DNA of 64,000 bases, from NCBI RefSeq assembly GCF_017115045.1, contig NZ_JABXKK010000016.1, positions 90,960-154,959 on the forward strand, read 5' to 3'. A model generated the notes under the pieces. It had not been told where the DNA came from. It was given only the letters and a program-made list of their open reading frames with translations, and searched no databases. This DNA is from Nostoc sp. NMS8 (GTDB lineage: Bacteria; Cyanobacteriota; Cyanobacteriia; Cyanobacteriales; Nostocaceae). Each line of letters begins with the position of its first letter. Positions within the stretch are counted from its first letter, which is position 1. Shown in pieces: positions 53,628 through 61,332 of this stretch. The position numbers and the translations under genes were made by a program.

Positions 53628-54818
53628 TTATGCGATAGAAGATAATGAGGTGTCTGGGTATTCTTCTTTATCACCTTCTGTAGTTGCTTCTATACTTACA
53701 CCCTTCCAAGGAAAATCAAAATATTGTTCCTGAACCGTTTTTAATTCCTTTATTGACTCTTGGAAAAATAATTTAATAGCAGATACGTGGTTTTCTTCAG
53801 ATAAAAAATCTTTTAAGCTTTTTCGATAAAATATACCTGACCATGCTGGCAAAACTTTTAAATTACTAGGAGTCCATAGATTGGGTTTATCGTTAATTAT
53901 TTTTTGCATAGATTCAATAATTTTTGGGCGTTGTCCAAACCTATGAGAAACCTGCAAAAATATACCTAAATATGGATAATCAGTTAAATTATTTGGATTT
54001 AAATCGAAGTATCCAAGACCACACCATAAGTCCCATACTGAAGGAGAAAAGTGGGTGTAGATAATATATCTCTCGTCCCATTTCCATTGAGTCCTACTTG
54101 CTGCGCCTTTGATAACACCTCCAAAAGCTAGCTTGAATTCCTGCTGTACTTCTTCACTGAGAGTTGATTCCATAAGAAGGAGAGTTTTGTTATAATTCAC
54201 CATTGTCAATAAGTCAACTGATGAAAATTGATTAGTGTGAGACATTCTGTTATTCCTCATAAAAATTAGTATTTCTTGAGCTAAGATATCAGATGCGCGT
54301 TCTTTCAAGAAGCTATAAAACTGATACCACCTCAGTTGGAAGAAATTAATCTTGGGTGATAACTCAAGACAATACTCTTTGATTGCTCGTTTTGGATCAT
54401 AATCATATTGTTTGAGTTCATCTTTAGGGTCATAATCACGGGTGATGTAAATTAGAATTCGATGTCTAAGGTTTGGTAAGTTACTCAAAATATCAGCATA
54501 TTTTTCTAATTGTCCCGGTATTGCTGTAGAGCCAATTTTTGATTCAATAAATATTACGTCTGTGCTTAAACCAGTTGAGAGTTCAATCACAATATCAAGT
54601 CTACTATCCTCAGTATGGATCGCCAGTGCTTGATGTTCTTGTTGGGTTGAAATCTTGATGCTGGAATAATTATCTTCACTAATGATTGAGTGATGTTTTA
54701 GCCAATCAAGTAAAACATCATTATTCAGGGACAAAAAATAAGCAACAATCTCAGTAAAAAAATCTTCACGCGGTTTGCTTCCTGAATGTAGATTGAGTAA
54801 ATTGGTAAACAAAGACAT
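53628..54818 (-). CDS. PD-(D/E)XK nuclease-superfamily protein
   Basis: A 396-residue protein. The N-terminal 110 residues contain the nuclease core: LDIVIELSTGLSTDVIFIESKIGSTAIPGQLEKYADIL, with the Asp of RLDIVIE and ESK as the (D/E)XK motif. Families of this kind (PDDEXK_4-like) are linked to defence or DNA repair. The C-terminal 250 residues (SFLKERASDILAQEILIF and onward) are helical and of unknown role. It lies 58 bases from the Uma2 gene, possibly co-transcribed. No methylase partner is present. Confidence 0.75.
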   Translation of the reverse strand: MSLFTNLLNLHSGSKPREDFFTEIVAYFLSLNNDVLLDWLKHHSIISEDNYSSIKISTQQEHQALAIHTEDSRLDIVIELSTGLSTDVIFIESKIGSTAIPGQLEKYADILSNLPNLRHRILIYITRDYDPKDELKQYDYDPKRAIKEYCLELSPKINFFQLRWYQFYSFLKERASDILAQEILIFMRNNRMSHTNQFSSVDLLTMVNYNKTLLLMESTLSEEVQQEFKLAFGGVIKGAASRTQWKWDERYIIYTHFSPSVWDLWCGLGYFDLNPNNLTDYPYLGIFLQVSHRFGQRPKIIESMQKIINDKPNLWTPSNLKVLPAWSGIFYRKSLKDFLSEENHVSAIKLFFQESIKELKTVQEQYFDFPWKGVSIEATTEGDKEEYPDTSLSSIA

Positions 54819-54862
54819 TTATTTTTAAGTATTGAAAGTAATTTCAAAAAAGCAAATATATC

Positions 54863-54971
54863 CGGCGATTAGAAATCGCGGCTACACAAACAAAGTCCGC
54901 GTAGGCGGACTCTAAGAAGTTGAAACCCACGGAGGTGGGTTTTGTCTGTATAGCCGCGAATTCCATTCGCC
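54863..54971. repeat. Fold-back element, 109 bp
   Basis: GGCGATTAGAAATCGCGGCT at the left pairs imperfectly with AGCCGCGAATTCCATTCGCC at the right. Two inner hairpins are AGTCCGCGTAGGCGGACT and AACCCACGGAGGTGGGTT. This is a widespread Nostoc dispersed repeat, located between the nuclease gene and the nif cluster. Confidence 0.7.
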
Positions 54972-55124
54972 AGGGTCAAGCTATTACTAAGATTCCAGCA
55001 GTTATAACTTAGCCGATCGCAGTTTGACAAGAGTGCTATAAAAACTATACTTACAACAAATAGGGGTAAAAATTTTACCCCCAAAAATTTGTGTATTAAT
55101 TTTAAGAAAAGCTAGAAAAGCTTA

Positions 55125-55676
55125 TTAATCTGAAGTTAAGTGACTTTCTAGCAAAGTTGCGATCGCATCAGGATGAATATTCTTGTATTTCTTTTTACCA
55201 AGCTGCAAAACACAGTTGGGAGCGCTGCCACAGCATTTTTGGCAACTAGTATGTTCAATAGTAACTTTGTCTAACAAACCGCGATCGCACAAAGTTTTTT
55301 CTAATTCTGATAATAATCCTTTACCACCACGTTTCAGGCAACCGCCCTTTTGACATACCATAATCCTCGCTTTGGTTTGAGGTGGTAAATCTTGCTTTGG
55401 ACACGCATCAATTGGTGTCACTCGATAGGCTTTAATTTTTATTTTACTTGTGCGTGAGTCTATCTCACTATGACCACAAATGCGAAGTTGCTGACCAGGA
55501 ACTAAGGATGAACTTAGTAAACGACGCAACTCTTTAGGCAGTTTAATGTCTACATTTCCAGATGCAACTGCCAATTGCAAGTATTTATATTTTCCTGGTT
55601 CACCACCAACAAAACCTAGTAACTGTCCCTCAAGGTTCAATTCTGATAACGTCACGTTGCTTCGCTCCGAATTCAA
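55125..55676 (-). CDS. (2Fe-2S) ferredoxin-domain protein, thioredoxin-like
   Basis: A 183-residue protein. The N-terminal half (about 1-90) is a DNA- or ligand-binding-like beta domain (LEGQLLGFVGGEPGKYKYLQLAVASG, LRICGHSEIDSRTSKIKIKAYRVTP). The C-terminal half is a thioredoxin-like [2Fe-2S] ferredoxin with four cysteines in MVCQKGGCLKRGGKG and TSCQKCCGSAPNC. It is the last gene of the minus-strand nif accessory block, 66 bases after nifT. It could transfer electrons in the heterocyst or in iron-sulfur assembly; that is inferred from neighbours only. Confidence 0.8.
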   Translation of the reverse strand: MNSERSNVTLSELNLEGQLLGFVGGEPGKYKYLQLAVASGNVDIKLPKELRRLLSSSLVPGQQLRICGHSEIDSRTSKIKIKAYRVTPIDACPKQDLPPQTKARIMVCQKGGCLKRGGKGLLSELEKTLCDRGLLDKVTIEHTSCQKCCGSAPNCVLQLGKKKYKNIHPDAIATLLESHLTSD

Positions 55677-55742
55677 AATTCAAAATTAACAAGAGTTAGG
55701 AGTTATAATTACTAACTCCTAACTATTAACTCATAACTATTT

Positions 55743-55946
55743 TTAAGCTAGGCGTTTAGCTTCTACAGTTTGAGGTAAATTTGCTGTATCTGGCAAATCA
55801 CGAAATTCTAATTCCCAACCATTTGCTAGGGTGAGAATCTTGCCATCATTTCCATCGGTTTGTTTGACGACTTCTTCTTCCAGGTCTTTTTTAGCAACGT
55901 AAACTACTAAAGTGCCGGCATCATTCATCCGTAGCATTACTTTCAT
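55743..55946 (-). CDS. nifT: Nitrogen fixation protein NifT
   Basis: A 67-residue protein from MKVMLRMND; this start is chosen because GAGG lies six bases upstream, and an earlier in-frame ATG adds four residues. It has the NifT/FixU pattern: [26 protein letters not shown] and LANGWELEFRDLPD. NifT is a small protein of unclear role kept beside nif genes. It overlaps the end of nifZ by 26 bases, in the order nifV-nifZ-nifT typical of Nostoc. Confidence 0.9.
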   Translation of the reverse strand: MKVMLRMNDAGTLVVYVAKKDLEEEVVKQTDGNDGKILTLANGWELEFRDLPDTANLPQTVEAKRLA

Positions 55947-56208
55947 GAGATTCCTCAACAGATTCTAGTTCTTTTTTCATACAGCCGACGACGAACCCTG
56001 TTTCTAAGAAATGCACAGCATAGATATAGGAACTCTGCAAATATGTGCCTATACTCGCTATGTAACCGATATCTCCCTTGTTTACTAAAACTTGGCCGAC
56101 TTCCTTACCAGGAAAGGTACCATCGTTTTTTAGCAGTTTACGAACTCTGACTTTTTCACCAATTTCAAAAGCAGGTGGCAAGTTTAGTTCTAATTCATCG
56201 CGTTGCAT
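55921..56208 (-). CDS. nifZ: Nitrogen fixation protein NifZ
   Basis: A 95-residue protein. The NifZ signature is [45 protein letters not shown] with [17 protein letters not shown]. NifZ helps mature the P-cluster of the MoFe protein. The ATG overlaps the nifV stop by 14 bases, so translation is probably coupled. Normal length. Confidence 0.95.
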   Translation of the reverse strand: MQRDELELNLPPAFEIGEKVRVRKLLKNDGTFPGKEVGQVLVNKGDIGYIASIGTYLQSSYIYAVHFLETGFVVGCMKKELESVEESHESNATDE

Positions 56209-57328
56209 GAGAGTACCTCTGTTCTCTGACCAAATTCAATAGTTCTTCTGTCGTTAAACTGCGCTTTTTCTGTACCGATTGATGGCGCACTGCGTCTAAA
56301 ACAGATTGGGTTTCTTGAGAGTTCAAGAAAATTCCATGCTGTTCTAGCAAGTTAGCAACCAAATGCCGTCCAGAATGTTTACCTACTACTAAACGCCGTT
56401 CCCAACCCACCTCTTCAGGTGCAAATGGTTCGTAGGTGATGGGATTTTGCAATACCCCGTGAGCATGGATGCCGGATTCGTGAGCAAAGGTGTTTTCGCC
56501 AACGATCGCTTTCCAAGGTGGTACATCGGCTCCTGATGCGGCTGCTACTAGTTGAGACAGTTCCAGCAAACTGGGTGTGTCAATGCCCAAATCAACGCCG
56601 TAGATGCGTTTGATTGCCATGACAACTTCTTCTAATGCTGCATTTCCCGCCCTTTCACCTAATCCGTTGACTGTGGTATTCACTGATGATGCTCCAGCTT
56701 TGATACCTGCAAGAGCATTGGCAGTTGCTAGACCAAAATCATTATGCGTGTGGATTTCTAGGGGAATCGTCAACGCGGAAACCAGCCGTTGGACTTTGGT
56801 GTAGGTGGTAAAGGGGTCGAGAACTCCTACGGTATCGCAGAAACGGAAACGGGATGCACCCCATTCTTGAGCATAAAGCGCTACATCTAAGAGGAAGTTT
56901 TCATCAGCCCTGGAAGAATCTTCTCCGCCGACTGCTACCCAAAGACCTTGATCGAGGGCGAAGCTGATTGAGTCTTTAAGTTTTTGCAAACTTACTCGCC
57001 ACTGACCATGAAATTTAGTGGCAATTTGGATACCAGAGACGGGAATAGCAATATGCACCCGATTCAAACCACAAGCGATGGAAGCCTTGATATCTGAGAT
57101 GACAGCGCGGTTCCAGCCCAAGAGTTTTGCTTGTAAACCCAAGTCAGAAATTGCGGCGATCGCACGTGTTTCTTCGTCACCCATTGCCGGTATCCCGACT
57201 TCTAATTCTGGTATACCAATGGCATCGAGAAATTTAGCGATCGCTACTTTTTCTTCTAAGGTAAAGGCAACACCTGCTGCTTGTTCACCATCACGTAGTG
57301 TAGTGTCATTAATTATGATTTGATTCAT
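56195..57328 (-). CDS. nifV: Homocitrate synthase NifV
   Basis: A 377-residue member of the isopropylmalate/homocitrate synthase family. Metal and active-site motifs are [17 protein letters not shown] at the N-terminus, [17 protein letters not shown] (HxH) and [14 protein letters not shown]. It condenses acetyl-CoA with 2-oxoglutarate to make homocitrate, the organic ligand of the nitrogenase FeMo cofactor. Location in the nifP...nifV-nifZ-nifT block identifies it as NifV rather than LeuA. Length is normal. Confidence 0.96.
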   Translation of the reverse strand: MNQIIINDTTLRDGEQAAGVAFTLEEKVAIAKFLDAIGIPELEVGIPAMGDEETRAIAAISDLGLQAKLLGWNRAVISDIKASIACGLNRVHIAIPVSGIQIATKFHGQWRVSLQKLKDSISFALDQGLWVAVGGEDSSRADENFLLDVALYAQEWGASRFRFCDTVGVLDPFTTYTKVQRLVSALTIPLEIHTHNDFGLATANALAGIKAGASSVNTTVNGLGERAGNAALEEVVMAIKRIYGVDLGIDTPSLLELSQLVAAASGADVPPWKAIVGENTFAHESGIHAHGVLQNPITYEPFAPEEVGWERRLVVGKHSGRHLVANLLEQHGIFLNSQETQSVLDAVRHQSVQKKRSLTTEELLNLVREQRYSHATR

Positions 57329-57501
57329 TGCAAATATCCCTCTCTTGGAAGTATTCTTAATATCCTTTCTCTCTACAATCCCTAGTAATGGTAAATGCTA
57401 AAAATATCACAATTCATAATGTAGGATACATGATCCTTAATTATTGACCTATTAGCAGCATCACATCTGTATGGCAGGGAACTAAAACAATGTATAATTT
57501 A

Positions 57502-57618
57502 CTAATTGTTTTTACCGATGTCAGTTGAAACATCTTTGAGTAGCAATGAACTAATATAGCTATTAGCAAATCCTGAACAAAGTAATACACAGAATCCAGC
57601 AACTAAGGATGTAATCAT
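57502..57618 (-). CDS. Small membrane peptide (38 residues) within the nif cluster
   Basis: An ATG at 57616-57618, preceded at eight bases by GAGG, opens a 38-codon frame ending TAG TAA. The first half is hydrophobic (MITSLVAGFCVLLCSGFANS), a single span or signal, then SSLLLKDVSTDIG. It lies between the DUF2949 gene and nifV on the same strand, so it would be made with nitrogenase genes. No known nif peptide comes to mind. It may be a real small protein or a chance frame; the ribosome-binding site and double stop favour the former. Confidence 0.45.
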   Translation of the reverse strand: MITSLVAGFCVLLCSGFANSYISSLLLKDVSTDIGKNN

Positions 57619-57700
57619 TTTTGTGACCTCGTTTTTTGTAGTGCATTTGGGTGTAATTTAGGCAGGTAATGGGAAGGAAAAGCTAAAGGTTGCAAATTAG

Positions 57701-57898
57701 CTAACTGTGGTCTGCTAGCCAATCAAAAATCTTTCCTAGCTGTTCTAAGTCAACTAAACCATACTGCCAGAGAAGCATTGGTAGTGGGCCATTTTCTAAT
57801 TCACGGTGTCGCAGAGCTACAGCAATATCAGCATTTGAAAGTTCAAGTTCATTGTGCAAAAAATTGAGGAGTTTTATATCTCTGTTCCGAGTCGCCAT
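57701..57898 (-). CDS. DUF2949 protein in the nif cluster
   Basis: A 65-residue soluble protein (IKLLNFLHNELELSNADIAVALRH, then PLPMLLWQYGLVDLEQLGKIFDWL). These are the DUF2949 landmarks, a small helical cyanobacterial family. In Nostoc-type genomes a protein of this size lies between nifP and nifV, so it is probably expressed in heterocysts, although no role is known. It is the third gene of the minus-strand operon after nifP. Confidence 0.85.
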   Translation of the reverse strand: MATRNRDIKLLNFLHNELELSNADIAVALRHRELENGPLPMLLWQYGLVDLEQLGKIFDWLADHS

Positions 57899-58200
57899 AA
57901 TCGAACTTTCAATTTCTTAATTTGGGAAAAACTTAAAAATCAGAAATTCCAATTTTTATTTAGGAATTTCATCTTTTTAATTGTTGCTATATGTCAGGGA
58001 AATTTCAGATTTAGCAGATTCAATAAAATATCAAACCCATTTGTTCCATCTCAGTCTGCAACAAATTCTGCTAGCGTACAGTAGCTTCAAACTCTAAACC
58101 TATTTGAGCTTTGTGCATCTATGAACAAAAAGGATGAAGTGCAGTCTTTACGTCATGAATTCAAGATTAATAGTCTCTGAATTAGGTCTGACGAAAAACC

Positions 58201-58431
58201 TTAAGATTCATTAGTGTAATGCCAGCAACGCTCTAACCACTCTAATAATTCGTGACGGGAAGCAATAAATTGCATAACTATACTGCGAATTAGAATGACT
58301 TCGAGCAAATTGTTCACTTGCACCCGTAAAGAACCATCAGGGGGACAAGAGCAATTAATTTTTAACTCTTGCAATCGGTGATAGATTCGCCAGCGATCGC
58401 TCAAAGGAATCTGCAAAACGTGATTTGTCAT
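58201..58431 (-). CDS. Nif-cluster small conserved protein of unknown function
   Basis: A 76-residue protein from the Met of MTNHVLQIPLSDRWRIYHRLQELKINCSCPPDGSLRVQV. A further 28 codons upstream are also open but consist of a short tandem repeat (TNDKGQ, TKDKGQ), so the real start is taken inside, at 58431. The C-terminus (FIASRHELLEWLERCWHYTNES) is helical. Position matches the first small gene after nifP in related genomes. No function can be named. Confidence 0.7.
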   Translation of the reverse strand: MTNHVLQIPLSDRWRIYHRLQELKINCSCPPDGSLRVQVNNLLEVILIRSIVMQFIASRHELLEWLERCWHYTNES

Positions 58432-58515
58432 TTGTCCTTTGTCCTTTGTTGGTTGTCCTTTGTCATTGGTCATTTGTCCTTTGCAAATGCCCAATGCCCC
58501 ATGCCCAATGACCAA
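58432..58515. repeat. Short tandem repeat before the nif small gene
   Basis: Degenerate heptamer units (TTTGTCC, TTTGTCA, CAATGCCC) alternate between the nifP stop and the following start. They keep an open frame with the next gene and may shift its start or the distance between genes. Confidence 0.75.
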
Positions 58516-58518
58516 TGA

Positions 58519-59259
58519 CTAATGACTCTTGACTTTTAAAGTTTGCAGTTGTTTTTCGAGTTCTTCAATGCGCGAGAGCAAAGAACGCATCACGTCTGCT
58601 TCCACATCAGGTAGCTTGCCATGCTCTAAAGGAGAAAGGCTGGCGTTATCATTCCGAGAAATAATTCGGCCCGGAACTCCCACCACAGTGCGATCGCTGG
58701 GGACATTCTGCAAGACAATAGAACCTGCACCAATACGGACGCGATCGCCAATTTGCAGATTACCTAAAACTTTCGCACCCGCCCCAATCACGGCATTTTT
58801 GCCCACTGTGGGATGACGTTTACCAGTTTCTTTACCAGTTCCGCCAAGGGTGACGCCCTGATAAATCAGTGTATAATCGCCGACGATCGCAGTTTCGCCA
58901 ATCACAACCCCCATTCCGTGGTCGATAAACACGCCCTGACCAATCTCTGCACCTGGGTGAATTTCAATTCCCGTCAAAAATCGCCCCAAATGAGAAATGA
59001 AGCGGGGGATAAAACTCACACTTCGACAATGTAACCAGTGAGCAAGACGATGCAAAGATAGTGCGTGCAATCCAGGGTAGCAAAACACCACTTCTAGCCA
59101 ATTACGTGCTGCGGGATCGCGCTCAAAAATAATGCGAAAATCACTCAATAATGGCTCAAAGAAAACACCAGAGAGTAAATTTTTCAGCATGGATTTATGT
59201 GCAGAATCCTGCGTTTTGGTACTGGGAGGATCGCTAATACTGTCTAAAGACTGTTGCAT
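58519..59259 (-). CDS. nifP: Serine O-acetyltransferase, nif-linked (NifP)
   Basis: A 246-residue serine acetyltransferase. A helical N-terminus (about 20-85, [40 protein letters not shown]) is followed by the left-handed beta-helix: [42 protein letters not shown], with catalytic Asp and His. It makes O-acetylserine for cysteine. As the first gene of the nif accessory block it likely boosts cysteine supply for iron-sulfur clusters in heterocysts, as known for NifP. An ordinary cysE is a less likely reading because of the neighbours. Confidence 0.93.
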   Translation of the reverse strand: MQQSLDSISDPPSTKTQDSAHKSMLKNLLSGVFFEPLLSDFRIIFERDPAARNWLEVVFCYPGLHALSLHRLAHWLHCRSVSFIPRFISHLGRFLTGIEIHPGAEIGQGVFIDHGMGVVIGETAIVGDYTLIYQGVTLGGTGKETGKRHPTVGKNAVIGAGAKVLGNLQIGDRVRIGAGSIVLQNVPSDRTVVGVPGRIISRNDNASLSPLEHGKLPDVEADVMRSLLSRIEELEKQLQTLKVKSH

Positions 59260-59806
59260 CGGTAATGTCTATCTGGTAAAAGAGTCATCTGCTATTTTTA
59301 TGCTTATATCAGGTAACTTTCAACTCGATACAAAACCCAATGCTGATTGGATTTATTGGATTGATTAAGGTTGTACTCAAACGCTAAAACCCCTACCGCA
59401 GATAAATCTAAAATTTGTCTGGGGATAGGGGCGCTAGTATTTAACGATGGGGGTACTAGTATTTTTGGGGCAGGGGTTAAGAATTTCTGTACTCGCTACA
59501 AGAAACATTACCTATAAGCCTTTGCAAACATTTCATCAAGATATTTTGCAATATATTAAGTTGTACTCAGATGCACTCAAACATGAGTTAGATGAGGCTA
59601 GAAATCAATATTCTGTATCTCCTATTACTATTATTATCTTATTATTTGGATAGGCGAAACACAGGTTTCTTTATTTTCTCTTATGATTTGCTGTCTGTAT
59701 GTATGTATACGTTTCAAAATATAGCTATCGCTCATAGTGACTATTTTATTATATAGATGTGTGGAAGTTGCGATCGTAAAAATTAAGCATTTAAATTTTC
59801 GAGACT
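59260..59806. other. Upstream region of the nif accessory operon
   Basis: About 550 bases before the tandem repeat. It presumably includes the nifP promoter, but no clear sigma or NtcA (GTA-N8-TAC) site stood out. A + strand frame at 59447-59653 (68 codons, ATG) has no ribosome-binding site and no recognisable product. Two GGGGGTACTAGTATTT-like strings (59426-59466) form a short direct repeat. Confidence 0.4.
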
Positions 59807-60058
59807 GATTCATCCAGTTCAAAGACTCGTTAACGGAGTTCAGGGGTGGATTCATCCAGTTCAAAGACTCGTTAACGGAGTTCAGAGGTGGATTCATCCA
59901 GTTCAAAGACTCGTTAACGGAGTTCAGAGGTAGATTCATCCAGTTCAAAGACTTGTTAACGGAGTTCAGAGGTGGATTCATCCAGTTCAAAGACTCATTA
60001 ACGGAGTTCAGAGGTGGATTCATCCAGTTCAAAGACTCGTTAACGGAGTTCAGAGGTG
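59807..60058. repeat. Tandem repeat, six copies of 42 bp
   Basis: Six near-identical 42-bp units start at 59807, 59849, 59891, 59933, 59975 and 60017. Each carries GATTCATCCAGTTC and CTCGTTAACGGAG. Differences are single bases. Because 42 is a multiple of three, the minus strand stays open with a repeated 14-residue unit (NWMNPPLNSVNESL), but there is no ribosome-binding site or plausible remainder, so I treat it as non-coding. Confidence 0.95.
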
Positions 60059-60070
60059 GATAAACAAAAT

Positions 60071-60094
60071 AGGGGTGTACATTTGTACGCCCCT
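60071..60094. repeat. GGGG-TGTAC hairpin repeat
   Basis: AGGGGTGTAC and GTACGCCCCT pair (one G-T) with an ATTT loop. The minus-strand side is followed by ATTTTGTTT, so it might terminate the minus-strand gene at 60394-60870. Relatives are at 37468-37499 and 63147-63170. Confidence 0.6.
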
Positions 60095-60200
60095 CCAGTC
60101 AATTTATTTATAGCGCTTCTGTGTTGAGTTTAAATAAAAACTTAAGCCCCAACTCATTCTCTGACATCGCTATATTGCAAAGACTTATCAAAATGATCAG

Positions 60201-60362
60201 TAGTCAGACAGAATTAATTACACAATGTCATTGCGAATACAGCAAAGCGGAATGTTCGCGGAGCGTCTCGTAGAGAAGCAATTGCAAAGGCTGGGATTAC
60301 TTTGCTTCTCTACCAAAGGCTACGCCAACGCTTGCAATGACTACAAATATTTTGTCTGACTA
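60201..60362. mobile_element. Fold-back (MITE-like) element, 162 bp
   Basis: Terminal inverted repeats TAGTCAGACA and TGTCTGACTA (10 bp) enclose an inner pair, GTCATTGCGA (60227-60236) and TTGCAATGAC (60332-60341). It has the same length and internal plan as the element at 30020-30181 in the opposite direction. Confidence 0.65.
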
Positions 60363-60393
60363 TTTATGAGACTCTCCAATGAGTATTAAATTA

Positions 60394-60870
60394 TCAAGAG
60401 ACAGGAGTTTTAGTAGATTTGCTTCTACCAATAGCTTTAAAACGCTCACCCAACTGTTCAGCAACAGTTTTTAAGCCTGGAGTCTTTTTTGATGCAGTCT
60501 TGACATAATCATAAACTGTCAAACTACTAGTCATAACTTCGCTACCAACTGCCATGAGAGTATCATCTACCTGTTCAGTGAGTTGCTGCATTGAGATTAG
60601 AAGTTCAGTAAGCGCAGTGGCTAATTGATAATCTCGAACCAGTTCTTCAACATCAAAAGTGGCTGGCAGAATTTCGCGGTTAGATTGAGCAGCAGTGACG
60701 CTATTGCTTACAAAAGCCAGACTTTTATCGCCCATTTTTACTAACTTGCGCCGTTCTTCAGTACTGAGAGTAACTAAAAAGGGTAGCTTTTGTTGAACTT
60801 TCTGTAGCGCGGTTTTGATTTCTTGAATATCTTGTGCGGAAAGAGAGCCTGTGATGTTTTGATAGGACAT
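60394..60870 (-). CDS. Conserved hypothetical protein, 158 residues
   Basis: A helix-rich cytoplasmic protein. The start at 60870 (MSYQNITGSLSAQDIQEIKTALQKVQQKLPF) is preferred over a frame extension of 13 residues. Landmarks are LVTLSTEERRKLVKMGDKSLAFV and VEELVRDYQLATALTELLISMQQLTEQVDDTLMAVG, likely a helical bundle, and a basic tail (FKAIGRSKSTKT). Similar proteins exist in cyanobacteria and other bacteria without known function. It is monocistronic; the upstream gap holds its promoter. Confidence 0.7.
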   Translation of the reverse strand: MSYQNITGSLSAQDIQEIKTALQKVQQKLPFLVTLSTEERRKLVKMGDKSLAFVSNSVTAAQSNREILPATFDVEELVRDYQLATALTELLISMQQLTEQVDDTLMAVGSEVMTSSLTVYDYVKTASKKTPGLKTVAEQLGERFKAIGRSKSTKTPVS

Positions 60871-61207
60871 TGTATATATACCTGAGTAACTCTGATTGTG
60901 AAGTAGCAATAGTTGCTAATCATAGAGTTCCCATTGCTAGAAGGAATTGCACATTTTTTGGTAATTTTTAGTTTATCAAGGTGTGCGATCGCAGCCTAAT
61001 ACACTGAAAATACTTAGTAGCTAAAAGCGAGATGTACAACAAGCTGCATATAGACGTATTTGTTTGTAATTTTGAGTGTAGTAGCCTAGAACACCAATCA
61101 ACTTAACTTAAACTTAAACCCTTGACTTATTGAATAAGTTGGAGATATAAGGTATTATCTGCTCGGTTACGTAACACAGGTTACAAGTAACATCAGGAGA
61201 AAAACAT

Positions 61208-61289
61208 ACTTAAGGAAGTATTCTCACAAACTAATATCCTTAAGTAAGTTGTGTTTTGACTCTCGAAAAAAAATCGCCAATTCGGGAGT
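61208..61289 (+). promoter_or_regulatory. Two inverted repeats in the leader of the sorbosone-dehydrogenase-like gene
   Basis: ACTTAAGGA and TCCTTAAGT (61208-61245, perfect 9 bp) and ACTCTCGAA with TTCGGGAGT (61259-61289, 9 bp with one wobble) lie 40-125 bases before the start codon at 61333. They could be operators or leader structures. A promoter was not pinned down. Confidence 0.4.
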
Positions 61290-61332
61290 TCTTGTGTAAT
61301 TTACATCACTTCAGGCTAGAAGGAAGTTCAAA

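Noticed and set aside
59447..59653. 68-codon + strand frame upstream of nifP
   Set aside because: It has no ribosome-binding site, no recognisable family and runs through repeat-like sequence.
59634..60032. 132-codon minus-strand frame with a repeated 14-residue unit
   Set aside because: It is the translation of the 42-bp tandem repeat; there is no ribosome-binding site and no non-repeat domain, and its openness follows from the unit length being a multiple of three.
59807..60058. 42-bp repeat array considered as a CRISPR
   Set aside because: Whole units repeat without unique spacers, so it is a simple tandem repeat.
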